NCBI GenBank assembly: GCA_003219335.1
Contig: QHOF01000168.1
Location: forward strand, 1 to 7,740
Direction of reading: 5' to 3'
DNA: 7,740 nucleotides
DNA from: Verrucomicrobiota bacterium
GTDB lineage: Bacteria; Verrucomicrobiota; Verrucomicrobiia; Chthoniobacterales; UBA10450
The notes under the pieces are model-generated. The model saw only the letters and a list, made by a program, of their open reading frames with translations, was not told the DNA's origin and ran no database searches. The position numbers and the translations under genes are program-made. This document shows positions 1 through 6,631 of this stretch, piece by piece (within the stretch, counting starts at the first letter, position 1; each line of letters starts with the position of its first letter).

Positions 1-616
1 GGAAATTCTCCTCCCGGCACGGGTCTGTGGCGGCCATCACGTCGCAGGTGTCAGCGGCGAGATAAAGGAATGGGTGTTGAAAAATCTTGCGCGAGTGCTC
101 GCGCTTGCAGAACTGCGCCACCGCGTCATGTACGTTCTGATTGGCTTCATGCTTCAACTCAAGGTCCACGATAGGCAGGCCGTTAAGGAAGAATACGAAA
201 TCAATCTCCTTGTTCGTTTCCCCGAAATAGAAATGCGGGCGGAAGGTAATGCGATTCTCGGCGTATTTCTCGGCGGCGGCACTGGCAGCGGAACGCGGCT
301 TGGGATAGAAGAGGCGGAACTCCAGTCCGCGCACCTTGAGACCGTGGCGCAACAACATCCAAAGCGGCGTGTGCTCCAGTTCTTTGCGCAGCGCCTTGAA
401 CACTTCGTCCCGCGCGTCCGTGCCGTAATCGTCTTCCAGTTTCTGGAGCGTGTCGGCCTGGGTAGCTTTGAGGAAGGCCCAGAGGTGATCTTCAGCGATG
501 AAATGCTCGGTGTCCGTGATGTCGGTCTGTTCGAGCACGCCATACCTGTGCTCGCGGACAAGATAGTCCGCAATGTGCGTTTGGAAGGTTATTTCGGGTT
601 TTCGTCTACGTGCCAT
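1..616 (-). CDS. hsdR: Type I restriction endonuclease subunit R, N-terminal part (runs off window)
   Basis: This is the motor and nuclease subunit of a type I restriction system; only the first 205 codons are in the window and the frame is open to base 1. I translated it by hand from the ATG at 616-614. The protein begins MARRRKPEITFQ and carries an HsdR_N-type nuclease domain. Asp139 (in KEIDFVFF), then NGLPIV, then Glu153-Leu-Lys155 give the D...ExK pattern of the type I PD-(D/E)xK nuclease, with the 14-residue D-to-E spacing typical of HsdR. It is followed by HEANQNVHDAVAQF, the usual helix after the ELK motif. The helicase domain would lie beyond the left edge. The start overlaps the DUF4276 stop by 11 nt (606-616) and has no clear Shine-Dalgarno sequence, so translation is probably coupled to the upstream gene. 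Nothing in the visible part is broken. The family is clear; full length cannot be judged. Confidence 0.93.
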   Translation of the reverse strand, partial: MARRRKPEITFQTHIADYLVREHRYGVLEQTDITDTEHFIAEDHLWAFLKATQADTLQKLEDDYGTDARDEVFKALRKELEHTPLWMLLRHGLKVRGLEFRLFYPKPRSAASAAAEKYAENRITFRPHFYFGETNKEIDFVFFLNGLPIVDLELKHEANQNVHDAVAQFCKREHSRKIFQHPFLYLAADTCDVMAATDPCREENF

Positions 617-1310
617 GTTGATTTGGCCACGTTTCCAATTGTTCCAGCCATGCCCTGAAATGCGGGCACTCGCTGCGAATGGTATCGAGTCCCATTTTTA
701 TGGCAGCAAGAGTGCCCAGGAGAGGCTTTTCGTAACCAGCGACCAGTTCCTCGACGCGCTTCGACGGAGCGGTCACGGGACAATCGTTTATTTCCTCAGG
801 CGTGGCGAACCGCTGACGAATATCCTGGAATTGTTGTGCAAGTTGCGGCCGAGCGATTGCTTCGGCGAACGCTTGACAATTGCTGAATAGCAATCCCTCA
901 AACTCGTGCATGACGACGAAAGGTAGAAAACGACGGGCCTCAAATTCGCCACCGAGGTCCTTAGCTACGTCAGCGAGCAGCGCATCCTCAACACATGGGG
1001 ACTTCTCCGCAAATGGCAGTGTCCCCGCCTCGGCTCGTCCTGGCCAAGCCCTGTCTCCCCTCTGCGGCAACCCGTAATAGTCCACCATCGTTGTCGCCAA
1101 GCAGTTGGTATCTTCTTTAAGGTGATTGAGTATATCTTTCTTGACTGTATTCCACGCTCGAATGCCGCCTCGATTTTCCCGCAACCGGGCGTTCCCAATT
1201 ATCCGGGCGCTGACGATCTCATACCCGTAGTTGTACAGGTGATCCGCAAGAAGATCGTTTACAAACGTCTCTTCTGTTTCACCCTCGACATGGATCAGCA
1301 ACCGCGACAT
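606..1310 (-). CDS. DUF4276 family protein, putative TOPRIM-like partner of the ATPase
   Basis: A 234-residue protein I recognise as DUF4276-like. The N-terminus reads LLIHVEGETEETFV (residues 4-17), the acidic loop after the first strand that is the family signature and resembles the first glutamate motif of TOPRIM folds. Further conserved-looking pieces are TTMVDYYGLP (73-82, Asp77), VMHEFEGLLFSN (133-144), INDCPVTAPSKRVEEL (174-189) and a C-terminal IRSECPHFRAWLEQL. No signal peptide or membrane segment is seen, so it should be cytoplasmic. The start is ATG with AAGGA 7 nt upstream (1322-1318), and it begins 3 nt after the ATPase stop. DUF4276 genes commonly sit beside COG4637-like ATPases, as here. 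By analogy with other ATPase/TOPRIM defence pairs I infer that it is the effector, possibly a nuclease, unleashed by the ATPase. That function is inference; the family call is firm. Confidence 0.85.
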   Translation of the reverse strand: MSRLLIHVEGETEETFVNDLLADHLYNYGYEIVSARIIGNARLRENRGGIRAWNTVKKDILNHLKEDTNCLATTMVDYYGLPQRGDRAWPGRAEAGTLPFAEKSPCVEDALLADVAKDLGGEFEARRFLPFVVMHEFEGLLFSNCQAFAEAIARPQLAQQFQDIRQRFATPEEINDCPVTAPSKRVEELVAGYEKPLLGTLAAIKMGLDTIRSECPHFRAWLEQLETWPNQHGT

Positions 1311-1313
1311 AGT

Positions 1314-2516
1314 TCATTCCTTGGCAGGTCGCCCGCCGATCTCGTTTTTCTCCCACAACTGACCGAGACTATAGTCTTCCAGCCAAGTGGACAGCTTCGA
1401 GGATTCGAGTCGTGTCAGATGTGTGCTTCCTTCGACCCGATTTGCCACCAAGACATCTTCCGGTCGGAAGTGGTCAAGTAGGAGCGGCGACTGTGTGCCA
1501 ACAATCACCTGCGTCTTGGTAGAGGCCTGCTTGATGAGCGAAGCGAGCATTGTGATTGCGTAGGGATGCAATCCCAACTCTGGTTCATCGACTAAGATTA
1601 CGGACGGTCGATATTTTTCCGGTTGAAGTAGCAAAGTAGCCAAGGCGATGAACCGTAAACTTCCATCGGAAAACGCATTTGCATCGAAGTATGCGTCCGA
1701 GCTCTTATGCCGCCATTCCAGAATGATGCTGTCCGGCTTTAGCCGCGCCGGCTCCAACTGGAAATCGTCGAAGAACGGCGCGACTCGTTGAACCGTGCCG
1801 CGAATAAGGCCGTAGGCTTCCGGGTGCTTTTCACGCAGAAAGTAGAGGAAAGCCGCCAGATTCGACCCGTCAGGCTTTAGGAAGCGGTTATCGTTAAGCG
1901 ATGCCGTCTTCTTCATGGGCGAACCGTCACTCGTGTCATGGAAGTGATACAATCGCCAACTTTGAAGATGACTGCGGACATAGCTGGCGATCCCCGTGTG
2001 GTTCGGGTCGCTTATTCCTGCCTCAGGACCGCGAGGCATTAGCCTCTCGGGGAGTGGATTGGAATATTGTTTGTTCCAAAACAATACGGTCTCACTCGCC
2101 GGGTAGAGCTGATCGCCGGGCGCCGGTTTGAGATGGATCTTGTATTGATTGACCCCGTTCTTAAATGAGATATGAAGCTCGATGGTTCCGGTCGTTTTCG
2201 AGCCGAAGTGTAAAACCTTTTCGGCACCACCCGCTTTCGTAACGTATTCCTGTAAATGGCCCTTCTGGATGGCGTTCAGAAACGCGAATACGCCAATGAA
2301 GTTGGACTTACCGGACCCGTTCGGACCTATAACCACGTTGATGGGACTCAGTCGCAGCTCTTCGATAGCCTCAAAGCTCTTGTGACGGTGATATAATCGA
2401 GTTCGGAAGACGGCATACAGGATTTTTACCCTTTCCGGCAGGGGTTGTCGAACCTGCGTTGCCCTGCCGCTCGTTGCGCATCCGACTCCGTGATGCGCCG
2501 CTGGCCGGTGACACAC
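1314..2516 (-). CDS. AAA/ABC-like ATPase (COG4637/AAA_21-like), restriction-linked
   Basis: An SMC/ABC-type ATPase. Residue numbers count from the GTG at 2516. Walker A is GPNGSGKSN (64-72), an ABC-like signature is FSDGSLRF (282-289), Walker B plus D-loop is VILVDEPELGLHP (306-318, catalytic Glu311), and VIVGTQSP (337-344) fits the switch strand seen in OLD/RecF-like ATPases. The C-terminal DYSLGQLWEKNEIGGRP is typical of COG4637 proteins. No nuclease domain is fused; the TOPRIM-like part appears to be the next gene. The start is uncertain. Family-like sequence begins near KILYAVFRTRLYHRH (residue 31 on), but there is no ATG, GTG or TTG there. The only usual start is GTG at 2516, which lies 91 nt inside hsdS, lacks a Shine-Dalgarno, and would add 29 residues that look like hsdS read in another frame. 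CTG at 2420-2418 follows GGAAAGG (2436-2430) by 9 nt. I infer a sensor ATPase working with the DUF4276 protein. Confidence 0.87.
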   Translation of the reverse strand: MCHRPAAHHGVGCATSGRATQVRQPLPERVKILYAVFRTRLYHRHKSFEAIEELRLSPINVVIGPNGSGKSNFIGVFAFLNAIQKGHLQEYVTKAGGAEKVLHFGSKTTGTIELHISFKNGVNQYKIHLKPAPGDQLYPASETVLFWNKQYSNPLPERLMPRGPEAGISDPNHTGIASYVRSHLQSWRLYHFHDTSDGSPMKKTASLNDNRFLKPDGSNLAAFLYFLREKHPEAYGLIRGTVQRVAPFFDDFQLEPARLKPDSIILEWRHKSSDAYFDANAFSDGSLRFIALATLLLQPEKYRPSVILVDEPELGLHPYAITMLASLIKQASTKTQVIVGTQSPLLLDHFRPEDVLVANRVEGSTHLTRLESSKLSTWLEDYSLGQLWEKNEIGGRPAKE

Positions 2517-3796
2517 TCGTGAATCAGAGACTTGCGGTAGGCCGTAAGCGTGGCGATTTGGGTTTCGATACCGGCGACGATTCGGGAAACCTCCGCCGTT
2601 TTTGCATCAAGGTAAGCAACAATCTCACACTGTTCCTCGATTGGTGGTCGCGGAATCAGCATTCGGCAATACCTTGTCGAGTTGAGATTCGACTGTTGCA
2701 CCGATGGTATCGCCAGTTTTCTGGCGAACGAGAGAAACCCACTGCTGTTGACGAGGTAGTTCAAGAAGTAAGGATTAGCACGGTGGTTTGTTCGCAACCG
2801 CACAAGGTAGGAAGCGAAAGTGATCTCGTCGGTTCTGCGCCGACGGAAAATTGCCGCCTTGCCGACTTGGTCGGGGCTGTTCGTTCGGTTGTAGAGCAAA
2901 TCGCCCGTCTCCAACAAGAGGTCGTCTGAAACCTCGTCCACGAAATCAAGGTCGCGAAACTCGATTTCGCCGCCTTGGATATGGCCCATCTTCAAGACCG
3001 GGTATCGTCCTTCCGGTTTGGTGCTCTCTGAGATGCCGTAGTCAACACGGGAGACGATTCGTTTGATTCGGCACACTTCCCAACGCGCTGGAATCTCGGT
3101 GATCCAGTCCTCGTTCACTGACCGCATCAGTGCGTTGGGGCGCACTCCTTTAGTAACTGCGGATTCAATCAAGCTCTCCTTCACAGCGTCGAGGGTTTCG
3201 ATCTGGCGGCGTTCGGCGGCCACCGCCGCGTTGATCGCCGCACAACTCGCATCCAGATACGCCGCGATGCGCTGTTGCTCGGGCAGCGGCGGGAAAGCAA
3301 CGGGTTCGAGCTTCGCCTTGCCGCGACTTATTTCTGAGAAGGTCGTGCCTGGAGCTATCTCGGCAAAGTACTCACCCAGAAACCCAGTGATAACGTAGAA
3401 GAGAAAGCGGTGGTGAATCACGTAGTCATCGGAAACGAATGAAATGAATCCTTGATTCGTCGCCAGTTCAGTGCCCGCGATTCGTACAGCGCCTATCGTC
3501 GCGCGACTTGCCATGATTACGGTGTTCTTTGGCAGCAGTGTCGCAGCGGATGAGTTCAGACCAACATGCGTGATCTTCCGTTCAGATTCACAAATCTCCG
3601 CACTGCTGCCGTCTCTTGAAAAATCAGTGGGGGTAATCCAGACAATGTCTCCATCTTGCCAACAATCAGGATCGGAGCTCGGTGGCGTGCCGCCACCGAG
3701 TATTCGTGGGATGATGTCTTTGAGCCGGTCAGCCCGCCAATCAGTTGGCTTTATGCTCAACCAAGGTGCTTTCGGAATGTGAGAGTTCAGCGCCAT
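2426..3796 (-). CDS. hsdS: Type I restriction-modification specificity subunit S
   Basis: The DNA-recognition subunit, 456 residues, a normal length for a two-domain HsdS. Target recognition domain 1 spans roughly residues 20-168 (DGDIVWITPTDF, ASRATIGAVRIAGTELATNQG). Domain 2 spans roughly 232-384 (YPVLKMGHIQGGEIEF, LLYNRTNSPDQVGKAAIF). Each is followed by a conserved coiled-coil helix, and the two helices are recognisable internal repeats: LPEQQRIAAYLDA at 171-183 ending LIESAVTKGVR, and IEEQCEIVAYLDA at 386-398 ending LIHECVTGQRR. These are the dimer-like spacer helices that fix the distance between the two half-sites and bind HsdM. ATG at 3796 follows the hsdM stop after one base, with GGAGGG 11 nt upstream (3813-3808), so translation is coupled. 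Its TAA stop overlaps the apparent beginning of the ATPase. The target sequence cannot be deduced from the protein alone. Confidence 0.95.
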   Translation of the reverse strand: MALNSHIPKAPWLSIKPTDWRADRLKDIIPRILGGGTPPSSDPDCWQDGDIVWITPTDFSRDGSSAEICESERKITHVGLNSSAATLLPKNTVIMASRATIGAVRIAGTELATNQGFISFVSDDYVIHHRFLFYVITGFLGEYFAEIAPGTTFSEISRGKAKLEPVAFPPLPEQQRIAAYLDASCAAINAAVAAERRQIETLDAVKESLIESAVTKGVRPNALMRSVNEDWITEIPARWEVCRIKRIVSRVDYGISESTKPEGRYPVLKMGHIQGGEIEFRDLDFVDEVSDDLLLETGDLLYNRTNSPDQVGKAAIFRRRRTDEITFASYLVRLRTNHRANPYFLNYLVNSSGFLSFARKLAIPSVQQSNLNSTRYCRMLIPRPPIEEQCEIVAYLDAKTAEVSRIVAGIETQIATLTAYRKSLIHECVTGQRRITESDAQRAAGQRRFDNPCRKG

Positions 3797-3797
3797 T

Positions 3798-5777
3798 TCA
3801 GCTCAAGCCCTCCAGCACCTTCTCCGCCTCTTTCTCTAGCTTCCAAAACTCCACGAGCAAATCCTTCGCGGGAGTGGGCGGCTGGTAGCGATAGAAGTAT
3901 TTGTTCGGCAGGATCTCGTAGCCGAGCTGCGGACTGTCCTCCCGGCGGATGATGGCCTTGGCGATCTCCCGTTTCAGGAACGCCTCGATGTCCTCGCCGT
4001 GCGGGATGTATTCGTCGTCCTGTACGTAATGCCGGTGTGTCCATTCTACAGAGAGAATTTCGGCACCGTTGCCGAGGGCCGCCTTGAACTTCTTGACGGC
4101 GTCATCCCCACGTTTGAGAGCAAGTTCAACTGTCTTCTCTTCGTTTTCCGCCTTCACGCGCACGCGGAAAGTGAGATCACTCTCATAGAACTCCAACTCC
4201 CTCTTTAAATTCGCGGCGGTGAAAGTCTTCTCATAAGGCTCAGTGACGATGGCCGGCTGATCGTTTTCGTCCGTCTGCCAGAATACGACACCGACTTTGT
4301 GATAAGCGAAATCTTCGCGTTGGAAAATCTTCACCTGTTCATCCGCGTAACCTTTGGCCCAACCCTCGCGGTAACGCTCCTCGATCCATTGACGATGGGC
4401 GTCCGTCATGCGGTTGCGTTTGCTGGCGAAGGCTTTTGGCTCTTTCTCGAATTGCTTCCGCGCGTCAATGAGCATCACGCGCCCGCGATGGTTGGCGGGC
4501 TTGTCGTTTCGCAGCAGCCAGATGTAAGTGAAGATGCCGGTGTTGTAGAATAACTGATCGGGCAGCATGACGATCGCGTCGAGCCAGTCGCTCTCTAGAA
4601 TCCAGCGGCGGATTTCGCTCTCGCCCGAGCCGCAGTCGCCGTTGGAGAGCGGCGAGCCGTTGAAGATGATGGCGATGCGGCTGCCGCCTTCGGCGGGCGG
4701 GATCATCTTGGCCAGCATCGTTTGCAGGAAGAGCAGAGCGCCGTCGTTCACGCGCGGCATACCGGCCTGATACCGAGTCTGCTTCAACTTGCGCGCCTCG
4801 GCCTCATAACCGTCCTTGCCGCCCCAGGTGACGCCGAACGGCGGGTTGCTCAGCATGCGGTTGAAGCGTTGTTTGGGCTCCGGCCACTGGTCGCCTGGAT
4901 CGCGGCTGTGCGGATCGTGGGGGATGAGCGAGTTGCCGAGGAAAATTTTGACTTGCTGGTCGTTCTTTATGAGCATGTCGGCCTGACAAACGGCATAGTT
5001 CGTCGGTGATAACTCCTGGCCGTGGACGGTGAGAAATTTTTCGACCCGCTCCTTTTCCGCCGCTGTGGCGGCGCGGTCGAGCAGATGTTCCTTAGCCACA
5101 GACAACATGCCGCCCGTGCCGGCAGCGGGATCGTAGATGGAGAAATGCCGGTCGGGGATGGGAATCTCCAACAGCTCGACCATGAGGCGGATAACTTCGC
5201 GCGGGGTGAAGTGATCTCCTGCCTCCTCGCCGCTTTGTTCCGAAAAGCGCCGGAGCAATTCCTCGTAGATGTAACCCATTTCGAGGGGGGAGAGTTGGTC
5301 CGGGCCGAGCGCGAGTTCCTTGTATTGATTCAGGATAGGGGCGAGGCGGTTGTTCTTTACCATCGTGCTGATGGTCGCGCGGTAATTGAAGTGCTCGATA
5401 ATGTCCTCAACGTTCTTGGAGAAGCCGTTGACGTAGTCCCGGAAGTTTTCAGCGAGTAGCGCATGGTCTTCCTCACAGACCTTACGAAGCGTCCAGTCGG
5501 TCTTGTTGGAGAACGGCGACTGCTTGGGATTGAGCTCAAGTTCCTTGACCAGCTTGGCGAGTTCCTTCTCGGTGAGCTTGGGGCGCTTGGCGAGCACCTC
5601 CGCTCGCTTTTTCTCCCGCCAGTCGATCAGCACACACTCCAGGCGGCGAATCACAATGATGGGCAGGATGACGTTTTGATACTCATAAGCTTTAAACTTG
5701 CCACGCAGCCGTTCGGCAGATTTCCAAATCTCGTTGGCGAGGTTATCGAGCTTAGGTTTGTTCAGTGAAAGAGCCAT
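3798..5777 (-). CDS. hsdM: Type I restriction-modification N6-adenine methyltransferase subunit M
   Basis: The modification subunit, which with HsdS methylates adenine in the recognition site using S-adenosylmethionine. It has 659 residues. The N-terminal helical HsdM_N domain is at about 10-150 (LANEIWKSAERLRGKFKAYE, ILPIIVIRRLECVL). The methylase core starts at GDHFTPREVIRLMVELL (187-203), followed by SAM-binding motif I DPAAGTGG (216-223) and catalytic motif IV SNPPFG (310-315), then a long C-terminal tail with charged helices ending EFWKLEKEAEKVLEGLS that probably contacts HsdS. The NPPF form is the gamma-class adenine methyltransferase motif. All key motifs are intact. ATG at 5777 is preceded by GGAG (5792-5789), 11 nt away. 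It is the first gene of the five-gene operon. It belongs to a different subfamily from the hsdM relic just upstream, so it is not a local duplicate of it. Confidence 0.96.
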   Translation of the reverse strand: MALSLNKPKLDNLANEIWKSAERLRGKFKAYEYQNVILPIIVIRRLECVLIDWREKKRAEVLAKRPKLTEKELAKLVKELELNPKQSPFSNKTDWTLRKVCEEDHALLAENFRDYVNGFSKNVEDIIEHFNYRATISTMVKNNRLAPILNQYKELALGPDQLSPLEMGYIYEELLRRFSEQSGEEAGDHFTPREVIRLMVELLEIPIPDRHFSIYDPAAGTGGMLSVAKEHLLDRAATAAEKERVEKFLTVHGQELSPTNYAVCQADMLIKNDQQVKIFLGNSLIPHDPHSRDPGDQWPEPKQRFNRMLSNPPFGVTWGGKDGYEAEARKLKQTRYQAGMPRVNDGALLFLQTMLAKMIPPAEGGSRIAIIFNGSPLSNGDCGSGESEIRRWILESDWLDAIVMLPDQLFYNTGIFTYIWLLRNDKPANHRGRVMLIDARKQFEKEPKAFASKRNRMTDAHRQWIEERYREGWAKGYADEQVKIFQREDFAYHKVGVVFWQTDENDQPAIVTEPYEKTFTAANLKRELEFYESDLTFRVRVKAENEEKTVELALKRGDDAVKKFKAALGNGAEILSVEWTHRHYVQDDEYIPHGEDIEAFLKREIAKAIIRREDSPQLGYEILPNKYFYRYQPPTPAKDLLVEFWKLEKEAEKVLEGLS

Positions 5778-5832
5778 CGTTTATTACACTCCGTTCAAAA
5801 ATGAGCTGCGCTTATGGACGCGGAGGCTACCT

Positions 5833-5997
5833 TTAGTTCGAATGCTCACGTACAAAAATGTACTAGAACACCTGCTTGTATTCGGCCGAGTCTATGTTGC
5901 CCCGCAGCGTCTAACCATTTTGCCAAAGCTCGGCCTCGTAGCCGGGTATTGGCGCCGTCGGTTGTCTTCTTGTGGTTTCATTTCCCCGTCGCGCCAT
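5833..5997 (-). pseudogene. Relic of a second, different type I methyltransferase (N-terminus of HsdM)
   Basis: Reading from ATG 5997-5995 and ignoring stops, the frame gives MARRGNETTRRQ, then PIPGYEAELWQNG, stop, TLRGNIDSAEYKQVF, stop, YIFVREHSN, stop. This follows the usual N-terminus of the common HsdM subfamily (GFEAELWKAADALRGNMDAAEYKHVV...FLKYISD): ELW is followed by exactly five codons before LRGN, as expected, with one of the five now TAG (5913-5911). Two more stops are at 5865-5863 and 5835-5833. Similarity ends there, so about 50 codons survive, without any catalytic motif. Because the frame is kept across the stops, chance similarity is unlikely. It sits 56 nt upstream of the functional hsdM but is of another subfamily. 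I infer an older type I system lost or replaced at the same spot. Confidence 0.72.
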
Positions 5998-6196
5998 ATT
6001 GGCTCGTTTACGGGATGGCAAAGTAAATCGAATTTTCAGAAACCTACGGTAACACACTGACGTTGTCAGCCAGTACACGGCGCCTAAAGTTAAAATTGCG
6101 GTTAGTCTAAACGATTTGGCAGGTTTGTGACAAGGCCAATTAGGGAGATGGAAGTGACACATAGTACCTTTTATACTGCCATGATTTCAGGCGGAC

Positions 6197-6225
6197 TTTA
6201 TAGTCGCTGACCAGTAACTTTGCAA
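6197..6225 (-). promoter_or_regulatory. Candidate sigma70-type promoter for the hsd region
   Basis: On the minus strand TTGCAA (6225-6220) and TATAAA (6202-6197) are separated by exactly 17 nt; they match the consensus hexamers at 4 of 6 and 5 of 6 positions. It points toward the hsdM relic and the hsd operon, and would give a leader of roughly 410 nt before the intact hsdM. It may be the promoter of the lost hsdM now serving the present operon. This is a sequence match only. Confidence 0.4.
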
Positions 6226-6285
6226 ACAACTTTTTAGTGCATTAGTCGCGCCGAAGGACGGAGGAGAATGGTTTTGCCATGCTGC

Positions 6286-6382
6286 ATCGTTAAGTTCCTC
6301 GCCGGTTGCCATACAACTCGATATGAAGCCGCGGCGTGTAGCCAAAACCATTTTTTTTGCACATCTCCACAATCCACCGAGC
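6286..6382. repeat. Direct repeat copy 1 (queE 3' end)
   Basis: These 97 bp align without gaps to 7644-7740 with 6 mismatches by my count (about 94% identity). The left boundary is sharp: similarity stops 4 bp past the queE stop codon. The right limit is set only by the window edge, so the true repeat may be longer. The unit offset is 1358 bp, and the toxin-antitoxin module lies between the copies. Confidence 0.93.
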
Positions 6383-6556
6383 CTTGTTACGCAGCTGTTT
6401 CACCGTCTTGCCTTGCGGCATGATCAAGACGCGCCCTGTATCGACTTTCCTGAGCTTATCCAGAATCTCTCGAATCTCATTGAAATGACTTGTCTGATCC
6501 ACGACAAAATTAAGCTGGTAATCGTACCCATTGATAAAAGGATTGGAAAGGAGGAC
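6290..6556 (-). pseudogene. queE: Truncated 3' end of queE (7-carboxy-7-deazaguanine synthase)
   Basis: The open segment encodes 88 residues that I recognise as the C-terminus of a QueE-type radical SAM enzyme (queuosine/7-deazaguanine biosynthesis): NPFINGYDYQLNFVVD, RVLIMPQGKTVKQL, ARWIVEMCKKNGFGYTP and the terminal RLHIELYGNRRGT with a normal TAA stop (6292-6290). Upstream the frame is closed by TAG at 6559-6557. The N-terminal half, including the CxxxCxxC cluster motif, is absent because the antitoxin gene ends at 6632. A GTG at 6502 could start a 70-residue peptide, but it would have no active site. In another frame just upstream (6579-6562) the codons read TISPKM, resembling the ISPK stretch that precedes this region in QueE, so the remnant may extend to about 6580 with a frameshift or small deletion. 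A near-identical 3' end is present at 7648-7740. Confidence 0.78.
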
Positions 6557-6631
6557 CTACACATTTTAGGCGAGATTGTACCGGCTGATTTCGTCTTGGT
6601 GTCCGGAGGGGCAGCTCGCAGTTTGTCAAAT

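Larger units (their letters stand above)
5778..6285. other. Intergenic spacer upstream of the hsd operon
   Basis: About 510 bp with no intact gene. On the minus strand it holds a candidate promoter (6225-6197), a decayed hsdM N-terminus (5997-5833) and the hsdM ribosome binding site. A short palindrome CTGAC-N3-GTCAG lies at 6057-6069, and GTACA-N4-TGTAC at 5850-5863 lies inside the relic. I saw no convincing rho-independent terminator after the truncated queE end at 6290 on the minus strand. Reading frames of 60-120 codons on both strands here show no family resemblance other than the relic. Confidence 0.6.

Noticed and set aside
154..573. 139-codon minus-strand reading frame
   Set aside because: It is another frame of hsdR; the product is rich in Ser/Arg/Thr as expected of an off-frame translation.
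74..658. 194-codon plus-strand reading frame
   Set aside because: It is antisense to the clear hsdR N-terminus with its D...ELK nuclease motif; its translation resembles no family.
5022..5459. 145-codon plus-strand reading frame inside hsdM
   Set aside because: It lies antisense to the conserved methylase core of hsdM (motif I region) and has no recognisable features.
5850..5863. GTACA-N4-TGTAC palindrome as an operator of the hsd operon
   Set aside because: It lies inside the decayed hsdM reading frame and over one of its stop codons, arms are only 5 bp, and no matching second site is present.
6057..6069. CTGAC-N3-GTCAG palindrome as a regulator site
   Set aside because: Five-base arms in a non-coding spacer are expected by chance and no promoter elements fit closely around it.
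5911..6162. 83-codon minus-strand reading frame as an intact small gene
   Set aside because: Only its last 28 residues resemble anything (HsdM N-terminus), and the similarity continues past its stop codon, so it is part of a pseudogene rather than a gene.
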